Of a stretch of 46,509 nucleotides of DNA, positions 1 to 9,900 are shown in pieces (positions within the stretch are counted from its first letter, which is position 1; every line of letters starts with the position of its first letter). A model generated the notes under the pieces. That model searched no databases, had not been told where the DNA came from, and saw nothing but the letters and a program-made list of their open reading frames with translations. The position numbers were made by a program, and so were the translations under genes. The DNA comes from Rhodothermales bacterium (GTDB taxonomy: Bacteria; Bacteroidota; Rhodothermia; Rhodothermales; Bin80), in assembly GCA_022821875.1 (NCBI GenBank), contig JAJECV010000103.1:1-46509 (forward strand), read 5' to 3'.

Positions 1-282
1 ATTTTCTTCGCTGGGTGAACTCTTTGACTTACGTCGTCTCATTTCAAGACGAGCCGCGCGTTTCTTGGATGGATCAGACAGTAACACATCTACATACTCT
101 GATGGATCGTCCACCATCTGTGCAAAAATGACCGCACGAGCAGCGGCGAGTGGGCGACGTGCCCACCAGAGATGCAATGTAGATGGATGGCCATGGCGGA
201 TAGATTTTTCTCGTGAAGCCGCAGCATTTATTTCCGAAAGTGGGAGCGCCACTTCTATCAGTTTTTTGGACAGTGAAATCAT
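1..282 (-). CDS. DUF1156 domain protein, DNA methylase-like (5' end only)
   Basis: This is the first 94 codons of a gene that continues past the left edge. The start is the ATG at 280-282; an in-frame TGA lies two codons upstream, which fixes it. The visible residues include [20 protein letters not shown], then [20 protein letters not shown] and FAQMVDDPS, the hallmark N-terminal block of DUF1156 proteins. These are large adenine-specific methylase-like proteins found in defence islands, usually beside a DUF499 ATPase. The catalytic motifs lie outside the window, so enzymatic activity cannot be judged here. Family membership is clear; the role in phage defence is inferred from known neighbourhoods of the family. 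Confidence 0.85.
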   Translation of the reverse strand, partial: MISLSKKLIEVALPLSEINAAASREKSIRHGHPSTLHLWWARRPLAAARAVIFAQMVDDPSEYVDVLLSDPSKKRAARLEMRRRKSKSSPSEEN

Positions 283-302
283 GAATCAGGATTCGCAAGA
301 AA

Positions 303-542
303 TTATCTAAAGCACAACCAAAATGATAGGAAATAGAACTTGACCACCGCTTCTCTCAAAGCAGTTATGGTCGAATCATGCCTCAAGTTCGCTAAAGTGA
401 GATGCGCTACATCAACTAGCGGAGACATAGGTATACATTTAATGAACGCCATCAATTTTCCGAGGTAGACCCTATCTTCGTCTTCAAGAAAGATAACACA
501 AACTCCTATCTTATCAGCAAGAATAGATCCTCTGGTGGACAT
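303..542 (-). CDS. Small hypothetical protein upstream of the DUF1156 gene
   Basis: This is a 79-residue reading frame ending 20 bp before the DUF1156 start on the same strand, so the two could be co-transcribed. It has a plausible hydrophobic core and charged clusters (for example FLEDEDRVYLGKLMAF) but no motif I recognise. A second short frame starting just upstream (reading MEAFGFLDVHQRIYSC, then stop) could be its true N-terminus separated by a frameshift. It may be a real small gene or the tail of a decayed one. Confidence 0.3.
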   Translation of the reverse strand: MSTRGSILADKIGVCVIFLEDEDRVYLGKLMAFIKCIPMSPLVDVAHLTLANLRHDSTITALREAVVKFYFLSFWLCFR

Positions 543-686
543 CTAGAAAACCAAAAGCCTCCATTTTGCTCAATTTTTCGGACTCAATATAATAAAATCC
601 AGCCATAGGGAACCATTTGTCTGCAAACTCATTAGACCACTCATGATGAAGAAAAGCCGGTATTCCCCTCTTCCACTGAAGAGGAA

Positions 687-941
687 GTGTATGTCTACAC
701 CTTACTCAAACAGATGGGGTGTTCCGGCAAAGAAGCCCTTGTATTCTCTAAATCTTTACTCAACATGCTCTCTGCACCTATCCTTGACCAAATTGATGCC
801 AGACATGCCCAATTGCAGGCTAAACTGGAAGCTAAACTAGATGCCCAGAAGTCAGAAATCAATCATCTACGCTGGTATATTAGCATAGGGGTTGCCGTGA
901 TTGGTGGTCTGTTGGCAACTGTCATTGCAATGATTGCATAA
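687..941 (+). CDS. Small DUF1640-like coiled-coil membrane protein
   Basis: This encodes an 84-residue protein: a helical N-terminal half, a short coiled coil (QLQAKLEAKLDAQKSEINHL) and one C-terminal membrane segment (ISIGVAVIGGLLATVIAMIA). The layout matches the small proteins at 17.6, 18.5 and 20.2 kb and the bacterial DUF1640/CCDC90-like group. The start is uncertain. A GTG at 687 is the first usable codon, but the frame stays open upstream to about 636 and looks coding (residues EEKPVFPSSTEEE), so an unconventional start or a lost N-terminus is possible. It has no operon partner. Function unknown; a membrane-anchored oligomer is inferred. Confidence 0.5.
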   Translation: MYVYTLLKQMGCSGKEALVFSKSLLNMLSAPILDQIDARHAQLQAKLEAKLDAQKSEINHLRWYISIGVAVIGGLLATVIAMIA

Positions 942-1058
942 AGGGCTTATATAAGTACGGTGCGGTGTTCAAGCATACAAGCGAATCCTGCCAATCCCTG
1001 AGTTGGAATAAGTTTTCAGTGATTACAAAAATCCCGATTTACCAAGTCACCTTTCGAC

Positions 1059-1321
1059 TTACTGAAGAATTGCCGCCTGCAGACACCATAAGTCCGGGAA
1101 GCGCTGGCAGGTGCCCCGAATATTGGGCACTAAAGCTTGATCCATCAACTCATCCTTGTACTCCCCATTGATAATGGCTGCTGCAAATTGAATAACGCGT
1201 TTTTCCACACGCTCAATTCTGCTGCCACGGAAGACAACTCGGGGTGAATCCATATATCCCCGGTCATAAAGTTATAGACCTTGATTCTGAACTCAGAATC
1301 CACCAAAGCACTCACCTTCAT
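1059..1321 (-). pseudogene. Broken small gene next to the Panacea protein
   Basis: Two overlapping minus-strand frames together look like one interrupted protein. The first begins at the ATG at 1319-1321 and reads MKVSALVDSEFRIKVYNFMT, continuing with GDIWIHPEL. The second picks up near 1240 and reads RIERVEKRVIQFAAAIINGE, ending with FPDLWCLQAAILQ before the stop at 1059. A single frameshift around 1230-1250 would join them. I do not recognise the family. It lies just downstream of, and on the same strand as, the Panacea-domain gene, where the partner of a two-gene module would sit, so it may be the dead half of a toxin-antitoxin pair. Confidence 0.35.
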
Positions 1322-1407
1322 GTCCCCATACCTTATGGCTTCTATCCCAAGTGCTCAATGCATACCCTGCCATGATACTCAGCCATCAATGCCATTGCAA
1401 AGCGCAA

Positions 1408-1902
1408 TCATCCTGCACTATTCGCCACATCTATCCTGCGTTTATAATAGTCCCTGATGGTTGCGTTTGTGATCGGGATTGAACGCCCCGCTAATTCCCT
1501 GCGGCAATGGCCGGATGCGATTTGATCCCATGGAGAACCTTTTTGGTTTATCACGCCGGACAACTGAATTGGAGAGAAGCGCTTGTAATGCGCCCAGATC
1601 ACATCAAGGAACTGCGCATCTAATTCGCCTACCGTTTGATCATTGACTGCGCGAAAGGGAGATACAATCAGGGTCATGATTGGCCCTCTGCCGTACTCTT
1701 TAATATGGTGGTACAACTCCGGAATGACAGGTCCGTATGTCCATGCCCGGATCCGACCACGAATGAGCGGGGTATCATTTTCTCCGAGATACCATCCATG
1801 TGACAGGTACACAAGTTTGACAATCTGCATCGGCGTAAGATCAGTATCTTCACACCATGCCTTTTGAAGGAAGTAATTGGCAATCGTGAGCGGACTATAC
1901 AT
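1408..1902 (-). CDS. Panacea-domain (SocA-like) putative antitoxin
   Basis: This 164-residue protein carries the Panacea/DUF4065 fold from end to end: SPLTIANYFLQKA, then LTPMQIVKLVYLSHGWYLG at about residues 22-40, and AWTYGPVIPELYHHIKEYGR at about 53-72. The domain is known from SocA, the proteolytic adaptor antitoxin of Caulobacter, and from many toxin-antitoxin and prophage loci as a general neutralising domain. Length is typical. No Shine-Dalgarno is visible upstream. The only same-strand neighbour is the broken small gene downstream, so its toxin partner is unproven and may be dead. Confidence 0.8.
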   Translation of the reverse strand: MYSPLTIANYFLQKAWCEDTDLTPMQIVKLVYLSHGWYLGENDTPLIRGRIRAWTYGPVIPELYHHIKEYGRGPIMTLIVSPFRAVNDQTVGELDAQFLDVIWAHYKRFSPIQLSGVINQKGSPWDQIASGHCRRELAGRSIPITNATIRDYYKRRIDVANSAG

Positions 1903-2069
1903 GATGAAAATAAGAGTTCTGCAGTCTCATTACGAAAATTTCCTGACAGTACACATGAACTTGGCGGATAAGGGTCCGCAGATACCAGCGCTCCCTATTT
2001 TGCATTCGGCCCCAAAGTCAGCACGAATCCCTCCCGGATCTGACATCGGTGCCGTGACAGTATCATGTT

Positions 2070-3014
2070 CTACAAATCCGCAGGGCGCATATTGGGTTTG
2101 AATTTGTCCCCGAAGCCGGAGTTGTTGGGTTCGTACGGCAGGACAGGATCCGCGTTCGCACCGCCCTCAGGGATCTCGTGCTCCAAAGCCCACAGGATGC
2201 CGTTCAAGGCCAGCCTGCGCATAGATACATCCCTGAAATCATACGGATGCCCCAATGTCGTAAAGAAAACCCTCGCCGCAATCCCGCTTTCTCCCGTATA
2301 GGTCTTCGTCCAGGCTACCGGGTTGATAAGCGGGTACTGATCCAAACGCCCTGCATTGGCGTGACTCGACTGTAATGCAGTGCCTCTAAGCAAAACCTCA
2401 CTGTCCCCGTAAAGCTCCCATTCGCCCCCGTCCACATGGTAAAGCCAGGAGAAAGCGTCAAACCCGCTGACCCCGCTCAGAACCGGATGAGACTGCATGT
2501 TTTGCTCAATCTCCACCCGGGTGAGCGGCGCTTCGCCGTCGTCAAAATGGCCGTGATGCGTGATCCACTGCTGACCAAAGACGCGGGTCGGCCAGTCATT
2601 GTTCAACGGCTCCCGCTCCGGGTCATCCTTGTACAGGAACGCATGCGTAGAGGTGCGAAATCCCGCCATCGGCCTGCCGGATTCTGCAAACTTCAGAATG
2701 TGATGGGCCTGTGAGTCCGGGAGCGCACGGAACCGGGTGAACAGCACCATCATGTCCGCATCGTCAAGCTGCTCCAGCCCCGCAATATTGTCCAGCACAT
2801 TCGGATCAATAAACCCCTCTTCATTCAGCGCATAACAGACACTCACCTCAAAACCGTAATCACGCTTCAAGATCCTCGCCAGCATCGGCATGGATTCCTC
2901 CGAGCGATACTCCTCATCTCCCGTGACAAAAACAATGTGCGGTGCGGAGGGGGCCTGTGCGGCAGCCGTCCCCGCAAAAAATAATCCAAGGAATACAACA
3001 GACAGAATTCGCAT
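2070..3014 (-). CDS. Secreted ThuA-like domain protein
   Basis: This encodes a 314-residue exported protein. I take the ATG at 3012-3014, giving MRILSVVFLGLFFAGTAAAQ, a clean signal peptide with an AxA-type cleavage site; the frame is open further upstream but without a sensible leader. The mature protein is a ThuA (trehalose-utilisation-like) domain of glutamine-amidotransferase-like fold: HIVFVTGDEEYRSEESMPML, a long helical middle, DMMVLFTRFRALPD, and a conserved GRPMAGFRTSTHAF stretch. ThuA proteins act in carbohydrate metabolism in Bacteroidota and Planctomycetes, often beside sulfatases and sugar dehydrogenases. It is divergent from the sulfatase gene, with 103 bp between starts, so the two may share a control region. 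Substrate unknown. Confidence 0.8.
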   Translation of the reverse strand: MRILSVVFLGLFFAGTAAAQAPSAPHIVFVTGDEEYRSEESMPMLARILKRDYGFEVSVCYALNEEGFIDPNVLDNIAGLEQLDDADMMVLFTRFRALPDSQAHHILKFAESGRPMAGFRTSTHAFLYKDDPEREPLNNDWPTRVFGQQWITHHGHFDDGEAPLTRVEIEQNMQSHPVLSGVSGFDAFSWLYHVDGGEWELYGDSEVLLRGTALQSSHANAGRLDQYPLINPVAWTKTYTGESGIAARVFFTTLGHPYDFRDVSMRRLALNGILWALEHEIPEGGANADPVLPYEPNNSGFGDKFKPNMRPADL

Positions 3015-3117
3015 GACAGAAAGAGAGTTGTTAATAAGAACTAAAGTACGGCATGGCAACCATTCTACGGACAGGGGGTTCAAGATTGATCACCTATTAT
3101 GCACACCTACGTCCATC

Positions 3118-4533
3118 ATGTACAAATTGATCCCTGCACTACTTCTTATTCTTACCGCCTGCAGCACTCCGCAGGATGCACCCGATGCCCCCGTCAATGT
3201 GTTGTTACTGTACACAGATGACCAAAGATTCAACACCATTGGCGCTCTAGGCAACGATGAAATCAGAACCCCCAATATGGACGCGCTCGTTCAGCGGGGG
3301 ACTGCCTTCACCCATGCGCATACCATGGGAGGACAACACGGTGCACTTTGTGCCCCCAGCCGCGCAATGCTCATGACCGGGCGGCCACTCTTTCGGCTGG
3401 ATGGCACAGGCGATAATATCCCGCCCGAACATGTCATGATGCCGGAAACCTACGCGGAGGCAGGATATGTAACCTTCGGCACCGGAAAATGGCATAATGA
3501 CCGCGCCTCCTTTGCACGGGCATTCCAGACAGGAGACAATATCTTCATGGGTGGCATGCACTGGCCAACTGAAGGCGGACACGAAGCGCCCCTGCTGCAC
3601 GAGTTTGATTCTACAGGGGCCTACCCCAACACAGACCGCCGTAATGTCGAAGGATACTCCAGTGCGCTCTACGCGGATGCCGCCATTGATTTTCTGGCAG
3701 AAGCCCGTGAGATGGACCAGCCATTTTTTGCATACGTATCCTTTACCTCTCCACATGACCCAAGAACACCGCCGGAACCCTATGCCGGCTGGTATTCCCC
3801 GGATTCGGTTTCTCTGCCTCCCAATTATTTGCCCGAACATCCGTTCGATAACGGAGAGCTGCAGGTTCGTGACGAAATGCTGCGTGAATTCCCTCGCACC
3901 GAAACCATGGTGCGTGAGGAACTTGCACTTTACTATGGCATGATCAGTGAACTGGATGCAGAGATCGGACGCATCATCGCTGCGCTGGAAGAAAACGGCC
4001 AACTTGACAATACCCTCATCGTTCTGGCAGGAGACAATGGGCTGGCAGTCGGCGGCCACGGACTCCTGGGAAAACAAAACCTGTACGAACACAGCATGCG
4101 AGTCCCGCTCATCATCGCAGGGCCGGGCATTCCAGCGAATGAACGGCGCAGTCAACTGGTCTATGTTTTCGACATTTTCCCAACGATCTCCGAGTATCTG
4201 AACATCTCCCTGCCCGCAACCGTGGAGGGAGAAAGCCTGATGCCCATGGTTGAAAACCCCGAATTATCAGGACGTCAGGCCGCTTTTTTTGCTTATCGTG
4301 ACTTTCAACGCGGAGTACGCACGGCAGATGGCTGGAAGCACATCCAGTATCATGTCGACGGAATCCATACCGAGCAGCTCTTTGATCTGAACGCGGATCC
4401 AGATGAAACCATGGATATAGCCGCAGACTCCTCGCACGCGGCAAAACTTTCGGAGCTGCGCACTTTGCTCACAGAGCAAAGTGCAGAGTGGTCCGACCCA
4501 CTGGATCTGACGGCTCCCGGCTGGGGGCGCTAA
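3118..4533 (+). CDS. Formylglycine-type sulfatase lipoprotein
   Basis: This encodes a 471-residue sulfatase. The ATG at 3118 gives a lipoprotein signal ending in LLILTAC, with Cys15 as the lipidated residue, so the enzyme is probably anchored in an outer or periplasmic membrane leaflet. Metal-binding DD is at 34-35, and the CAPSR motif at 78-82 provides the Cys converted to formylglycine by an anaerobic maturase or FGE. Further conserved blocks are GTGKWHN and AGDNGLAVGGHGLLGK near the C-terminal half. It belongs to the choline-sulfatase/N-sulfoglucosamine sulfohydrolase-like branch; the exact sulfated substrate cannot be read from sequence. The gene is convergent with the S9 peptidase, overlapping it by 4 bp. 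Confidence 0.9.
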   Translation: MYKLIPALLLILTACSTPQDAPDAPVNVLLLYTDDQRFNTIGALGNDEIRTPNMDALVQRGTAFTHAHTMGGQHGALCAPSRAMLMTGRPLFRLDGTGDNIPPEHVMMPETYAEAGYVTFGTGKWHNDRASFARAFQTGDNIFMGGMHWPTEGGHEAPLLHEFDSTGAYPNTDRRNVEGYSSALYADAAIDFLAEAREMDQPFFAYVSFTSPHDPRTPPEPYAGWYSPDSVSLPPNYLPEHPFDNGELQVRDEMLREFPRTETMVREELALYYGMISELDAEIGRIIAALEENGQLDNTLIVLAGDNGLAVGGHGLLGKQNLYEHSMRVPLIIAGPGIPANERRSQLVYVFDIFPTISEYLNISLPATVEGESLMPMVENPELSGRQAAFFAYRDFQRGVRTADGWKHIQYHVDGIHTEQLFDLNADPDETMDIAADSSHAAKLSELRTLLTEQSAEWSDPLDLTAPGWGR

Positions 4534-6917
4534 GGCCGGATATGCATCTCAAACAGCTTGAGAATCCGGCGGTACTCATCTGCCCAGCTGGACGGCTCCT
4601 GAAAACCATGCCCCTCCACGGGATAGAGGGCAATCTCCCAGTCCTCCTTCCCAAGTTCAATCAGTCGCTGGCCAAGCCGGACAATATCCTGGAACTGCAC
4701 ATTCAGATCTATCATGCCATGCGGCATGAGCAGCGGGTCCTCTAATCCTTCCGCAAAATTGATCGGAGAACTGCGGGCAAATGCCAGGGAGTCGGTTGCC
4801 GGTGTATTCAGAATATTCGAGGTATACGTGTGGTTATAGTGGGCCCAGTCGGTTACACTCCTCAGCGCCGCTCCCGCACCAAAGTGTTCTGCTTCGGTGA
4901 AAAGTGCCATCAGGGTGATGAACCCGCCGTAGGAACCTCCATAAATCCCGATATGGTCAGGGCCAATACTGTAGGTCTCGGTGATGTACCGGGATGCATC
5001 CACATAGTCCTGCAGATCACGCCCTCCCATATGACGGTAGATTGCAGTACGCCAGTCCCGGCCGTATCCTGCAGAGGCGCGGTAATCAACCTGGATCACA
5101 ACATAGCCGAGATCTGCCAGAAGGTTGTGAAACATGTATTCGCGATAGTAGCTTGACCATCCATCATGGACATTCTGCATGTAGCCTGCCCCATGTACAA
5201 AAAGCACCGCAGCCCCATTGGGCTCCGCCGGTTCAAAGACATGAGCCGGCACCATCGCACCATCCGAAGCTTCAAAGTGGATGGTTTCCGGTGCACGCCA
5301 CGGATACGCAAGCCAGACTTCGGTCTGGGAGTGCGTGACCCGGCTGGCCTCTTTCATGGGGACCTGCACAAAAACTTCGGGCGGACGTGTCTGAATGGAA
5401 TTCAGAACGCCAAGCAGGTCACCGTCAGGTGCCATGGCCACCGCATTCCGTCCGGATAAGGTGGTCAGCCGCTCACGCTCACCCCCCGTAACCGACATCT
5501 GGTAGAAATGACGTATAGACGGCGAACCCTCACTGCTGGTAAAAAACCACATGCGCCCGTCCTGAGAAAGTTCGGGATCAAACACTTCAAATGGACCATC
5601 GGTAAGCTGATTCACTTCGCCCGTCTCGACATTGACGGTATAAAGGTGGCTGTACCCGCTCGCTTCGCTCTGGTAGTAAAAATGCCGGTTGTCCGGCAGC
5701 CAGCCGCCAGTGCTGCCCCCTCCGAACCACGAAATCCCCGGCCCCGCAATCCACGCTTTGTCATGCTGCCGGTCCAACAGGTCCAGTGTGGCAGTTTCGG
5801 GATTGAGTCGTACCAGCCAGCGGTCCTTGTTATCGTCCGCCCGCACCTCCAGAACTGCATGGCTTCCATCGGCATTCCAGAATGGACCATAACTGAACAG
5901 TACCCGTTTGGACCTGGATGAATCGATCTCGGCCCCTTCTTCACGCATGTATTCAGGGACATCGTAAGCCCCTTCCAATTGATGCAGATCCACCTGATAG
6001 GTGGTGTCACGCATTAGGTCCTGGATGTGAAGCGTGCGCTCCTGAAGTTCCACGCCTACTTTCGCCCGCGCATTCAGCACTTCCGTATAACCACTTTCTG
6101 TCACCCAGTCCATTGCCTGAGTACGCTTGCTGGACTCGGGGGATGTGGATGTTACAAATGAGACAAACCGCTCCGTTGGATCCAGTTGCAGCTGTGAGAT
6201 GGATTTTTCCCCCGCATACCATGTCGGCGGCAGGTTGCGTGCATCTTCGTCACGCTCACGGGCCGCCGTGCGCAGTTCCTCTTCTTCCTGCTCTTCACGG
6301 ATGACATCGAAGAGTTCGGACTGCTGCGCTTCAAGGAACGTGTCCTGTTCATCCGCTTCGGACTCATCGGGGGCGCGTCCATCCCGGAGATCAGTAAGCT
6401 GCGTTAATGCACCGGAATCCAGCACCAGTTTATAGAGATTGTCATCACGCTCAAAAATGACCGCATCCCCTGCAGGTGTAAACCGCGGTGAAGACTCCGT
6501 ATCACGTGTTTGAGTCAGACGTGTCCAGGCAGCCGTCCTGCGCTCGTAAAGATAGAGATCTCCGCCTCGGGCGTACACCTTGTGCGAAAAATCAGAATCG
6601 TACACATGTTCGCCATGCTGCCAGCCATCAAACCTTGGCCCCTGGTGCAGGCGCTCATCACGGGATACCTGCTGCGGCATCAGGTTCTCCCGCGTAATTT
6701 TAAAGAGGGAGTCGCTTTCAAATTCCCCCATCGGATTCCAGTTGAAGTAAAGCGTCTGCCCATCTTCACTCCAGTAAGGCATAGAGGGCCAGTCTCCGAT
6801 GTAGGAAGCAGGATCCTGCATGATCGTTGCGACCGAAAGTTCTGACTTCTGCGCAAATGCAGCGGTGGTAACCAGCACCGTCAATAACGAGGTGCTGAGA
6901 GGTTTGAGGGCGTTCAT
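4530..6917 (-). CDS. Secreted S9 family (prolyl oligopeptidase-like) serine peptidase
   Basis: This encodes a 795-residue exported peptidase with a signal peptide ending AAFAQ. The first two thirds resemble a beta-propeller with repeated WD/TolB-like strands; the last 260 residues are the alpha/beta-hydrolase domain. The catalytic triad is visible: Ser662 in GGSYGG, Asp737 in HGMIDLNV and His770 in EGHGF. The family (DPP IV/acylaminoacyl peptidase) cleaves short peptides in the periplasm. The ATG at 6915-6917 lies 1 bp after the TAA of the upstream RecB-like gene, so translation of the two is probably coupled. An acidic insert (SEADEQDTFLEAQQ, EEQEEEELRT) at about residues 190-225 interrupts the propeller, as seen in several Bacteroidota homologues. 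Confidence 0.9.
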   Translation of the reverse strand: MNALKPLSTSLLTVLVTTAAFAQKSELSVATIMQDPASYIGDWPSMPYWSEDGQTLYFNWNPMGEFESDSLFKITRENLMPQQVSRDERLHQGPRFDGWQHGEHVYDSDFSHKVYARGGDLYLYERRTAAWTRLTQTRDTESSPRFTPAGDAVIFERDDNLYKLVLDSGALTQLTDLRDGRAPDESEADEQDTFLEAQQSELFDVIREEQEEEELRTAARERDEDARNLPPTWYAGEKSISQLQLDPTERFVSFVTSTSPESSKRTQAMDWVTESGYTEVLNARAKVGVELQERTLHIQDLMRDTTYQVDLHQLEGAYDVPEYMREEGAEIDSSRSKRVLFSYGPFWNADGSHAVLEVRADDNKDRWLVRLNPETATLDLLDRQHDKAWIAGPGISWFGGGSTGGWLPDNRHFYYQSEASGYSHLYTVNVETGEVNQLTDGPFEVFDPELSQDGRMWFFTSSEGSPSIRHFYQMSVTGGERERLTTLSGRNAVAMAPDGDLLGVLNSIQTRPPEVFVQVPMKEASRVTHSQTEVWLAYPWRAPETIHFEASDGAMVPAHVFEPAEPNGAAVLFVHGAGYMQNVHDGWSSYYREYMFHNLLADLGYVVIQVDYRASAGYGRDWRTAIYRHMGGRDLQDYVDASRYITETYSIGPDHIGIYGGSYGGFITLMALFTEAEHFGAGAALRSVTDWAHYNHTYTSNILNTPATDSLAFARSSPINFAEGLEDPLLMPHGMIDLNVQFQDIVRLGQRLIELGKEDWEIALYPVEGHGFQEPSSWADEYRRILKLFEMHIRP

Positions 6918-6918
6918 A

Positions 6919-9900
6919 TTAAAATTTTTGATGACAGGTGTCTAAAGCACAAAGGGCATTTACCAGCCGGATTTGATTGGTTGTCTTGCAGGTGGATGCC
7001 AGAAGCCGGGGAGACGCAAAGACCAGACTCAACGCCTTTCCCCGGCTCAGAGCAACATTGATCCGGTTCCTGGAAAGCAGAAACTCCATTCCCCGGGGCG
7101 TGTCCTCGGCCGAGGTTGAGGTCATTGAGACCAGCGCAACGGCAGCTTCCTGCCCCTGGAATTTATCTACGGTTCCCACTCTGATTTCGTCTGGAAGAAC
7201 GTCCCGTAACATATTCACCTGTGCATTGAAGGGAGCAACGACAATAATATCCTCGGGTTTGATCGGTCTGGTTTCCTGCTCACGGTCCGTCCATGAACCC
7301 TTGAGCAGCCGCTTAATGACTGCTTTGATGGCCTGTCCCTCCTCTTCACAGTGCTGCATCCGCGGCTCTGTGTGTGCAACCGGAACCAGATACGCCCCCG
7401 CCTTCGGCAGAGGGGACGCATGAATTGCCTGATATCCCGTCGCTGGATTCGGATGGACACGCCCTTCGTAAAACTGCCCGGAAATATACCTGCATAGTTT
7501 TGGATGCATCCGCCAGGTCTCTCCCAGAAAGATACCTTTCTCCGGCTTTACCAGTCCACTCGTTCCAAGCATCCATTCCAGACACGACAGGTTCGCAGGT
7601 TCCGGATGGCTGGCTTGAATCACCTGAGGGAGCTGGCAGGGATCGCCAATCATCACAATATTCCTTGCGCAGACGGACATCCCCAGCAGATTCGCCAAAG
7701 AGACCTGCCCGGCTTCATCAATAAAGAGATAGTCAAACTCGCCGGCCATTTCCTCCCGGCAAAAAAGCCATGCCGTTCCTCCCACAATATCCGCATAAAG
7801 AAGGTTCGAGTCATCATTACGGATTGTAACCTGAATCCCCGCATGATCCGTTTTGGGGGTCCTGCCGGACACCTTGTGCACAATATCGGCCGTCGGCAGA
7901 GATGGATCCTCTCTGGAAGCCTTCATGCAGCCGATGAGGACATTCCGAATCGCTTCGTGGCTGTTTGAAGACACGGCAATACGGTATCCCTGTTGCACTA
8001 GAGACAGAATTGCCCGTGCGGAAACATACGTTTTCCCCGTCCCGGGAGGCCCCTGAACCATGAGCACCGTAGTGCGCATTCCCCGCACCGCCTGCTGCAT
8101 TCGCGTAACGGACGGGCGTTCGTCAACTCTGAGGACTGCCGGATCCTGCAAATTCGGAGCATTCCGCTCAAGCAGATCCCTGACTGCCGGGGGAGTTTCC
8201 CCCGAACATATGCGCTGGATCAGCCCACGAAGTGCCTTTTCGATCACCGCTGTCTGAATCGCAAAAGCGGGAAGCAGATCCAGAGAACCCTTGAGATGGT
8301 TCGCCGAGGCTTTCCCGATCCGCAGTCTTAACCGACGTTTCTTTGCGTCAAGTTCATGGATTTGGACTGTCTTCATCCCCCCGTCTTCTGTGGCAATACA
8401 TGCCGAAGCCTGAACTGACAATTTGGTGAACTGGGGTGGAAAGGAATACCTCCGCTCCGCGGATCGCCCCGCAGGAACAGGATAGGAAATTCCTCTGGCC
8501 TGAAGGCCAGCCAGACAATCCGTATTATCAATCAGTTCTTCCGACGACTTCGTAGATGCATCAAACACGGCCCAGGCCTGCGGCTTCTTTTCGCGGTAAT
8601 GGAAGAGTCCGAGGCTGATCAGGGCTTTCTTCAACCGGGGAGACAGGGCAGAGCCCTGCACTTCTTCCTTGAAATCTTCGATGACCTGTGCCTGCTCAAG
8701 AGATCGTTCGGTTTGAGCGTAGCCCAGTTCCGCCGGTTCCGATTCAACTAGCCCAGTACGCAGAGAGAGCAGCCAGTCCCGGAGTTTTTCCGTCGACTCG
8801 CAATCCACCTGATTATAATGCTCCAGTTCCCTGAGATCTTCGGCAGCCGCCGGATCGCCGGCATCCCGCTTCAGTCGCCAGTTATTGTATGCAATAATGG
8901 AACCGGCGGCGGTCGTTACACTCCCTGTCCGACTTTCCATATAGAAAACCTCCAGACTTTTGAGCGAATAATTTTCTTCCGATGTAAAGATCCCTCCCCG
9001 CACCACTGCGTAGAGATCCACAAACCTCTTCTCCCGCTGCCAGCCGTCCAGTATTTCCTCGCCAAAACTGTACTTGATGGTCAGGCGGCGAAGGGCCGTC
9101 ATTTCGTAAGGGGCATAATGGTAGATGTGTGCACCGGGGTACCGCTCAATCTGCTTCTGAAAGAATTTAAAAAGGTCCCGGAGCCGCTGTTCTTCCTCGG
9201 AATGATTATGGGCCCAGAACGCCTTGAACTGATCACGATACCAGACTCCGTGCAGATACTCCAATCCCTCCTCTGCGTTTTCGCGATAATGCGGATTCCC
9301 TTCAATATCATAGAACAGGTCTCCGGATGCGGGTTCCGGTAATAAATCAAACCCTTTGCCGTTCACATGAGGGCGAAGGATCGCTGCGGGTTTACTGCCT
9401 TTTCGCCGTGCCACCTGCAGGCGTGCCTGGGTATGGAGATTCTGGAGCGTTTCGGGGGCCATCTTGGGCACCTTACTGTGCTTCCTGATTTTTGCCAGTG
9501 CCGCCATCGTTTTGATGCCTGCATTTTCCAGACGTACAACCTGCTGTTCACGGATCCCGGCAACCATATAGAGGCTGTCGTCCCTCTCCCACTGTGCATT
9601 GCACCGATTGCGCCATCGGCACAGGTCACACTGGGCACATCGCCTTGGACTGGTCTCCTCCGGACTGTCGACAAACTGCGTCAGTCGTTCCCGCAGTTGG
9701 CGGACATAATCCGCATACTCCGCCAGTCTGTGCGTAGAACGGTCTCCTCTTCCAAGCTGCAGGTGTGCATATTCGGGTTGGAGCCCCTGAAGGTCTCCCA
9801 GCAGATCAGAATAGACGACCAGTTGGAGGATATGCTTCGGATCCGGAACGCGTTTGAGTTTGGTATCCACAACCTCATAGGAATAATTCCCAAGGCTCGA

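Noticed and set aside
3247..4155. 302-codon open frame on the minus strand
   Set aside because: It lies entirely antisense to the sulfatase, which has all catalytic motifs; no recognisable domain of its own.
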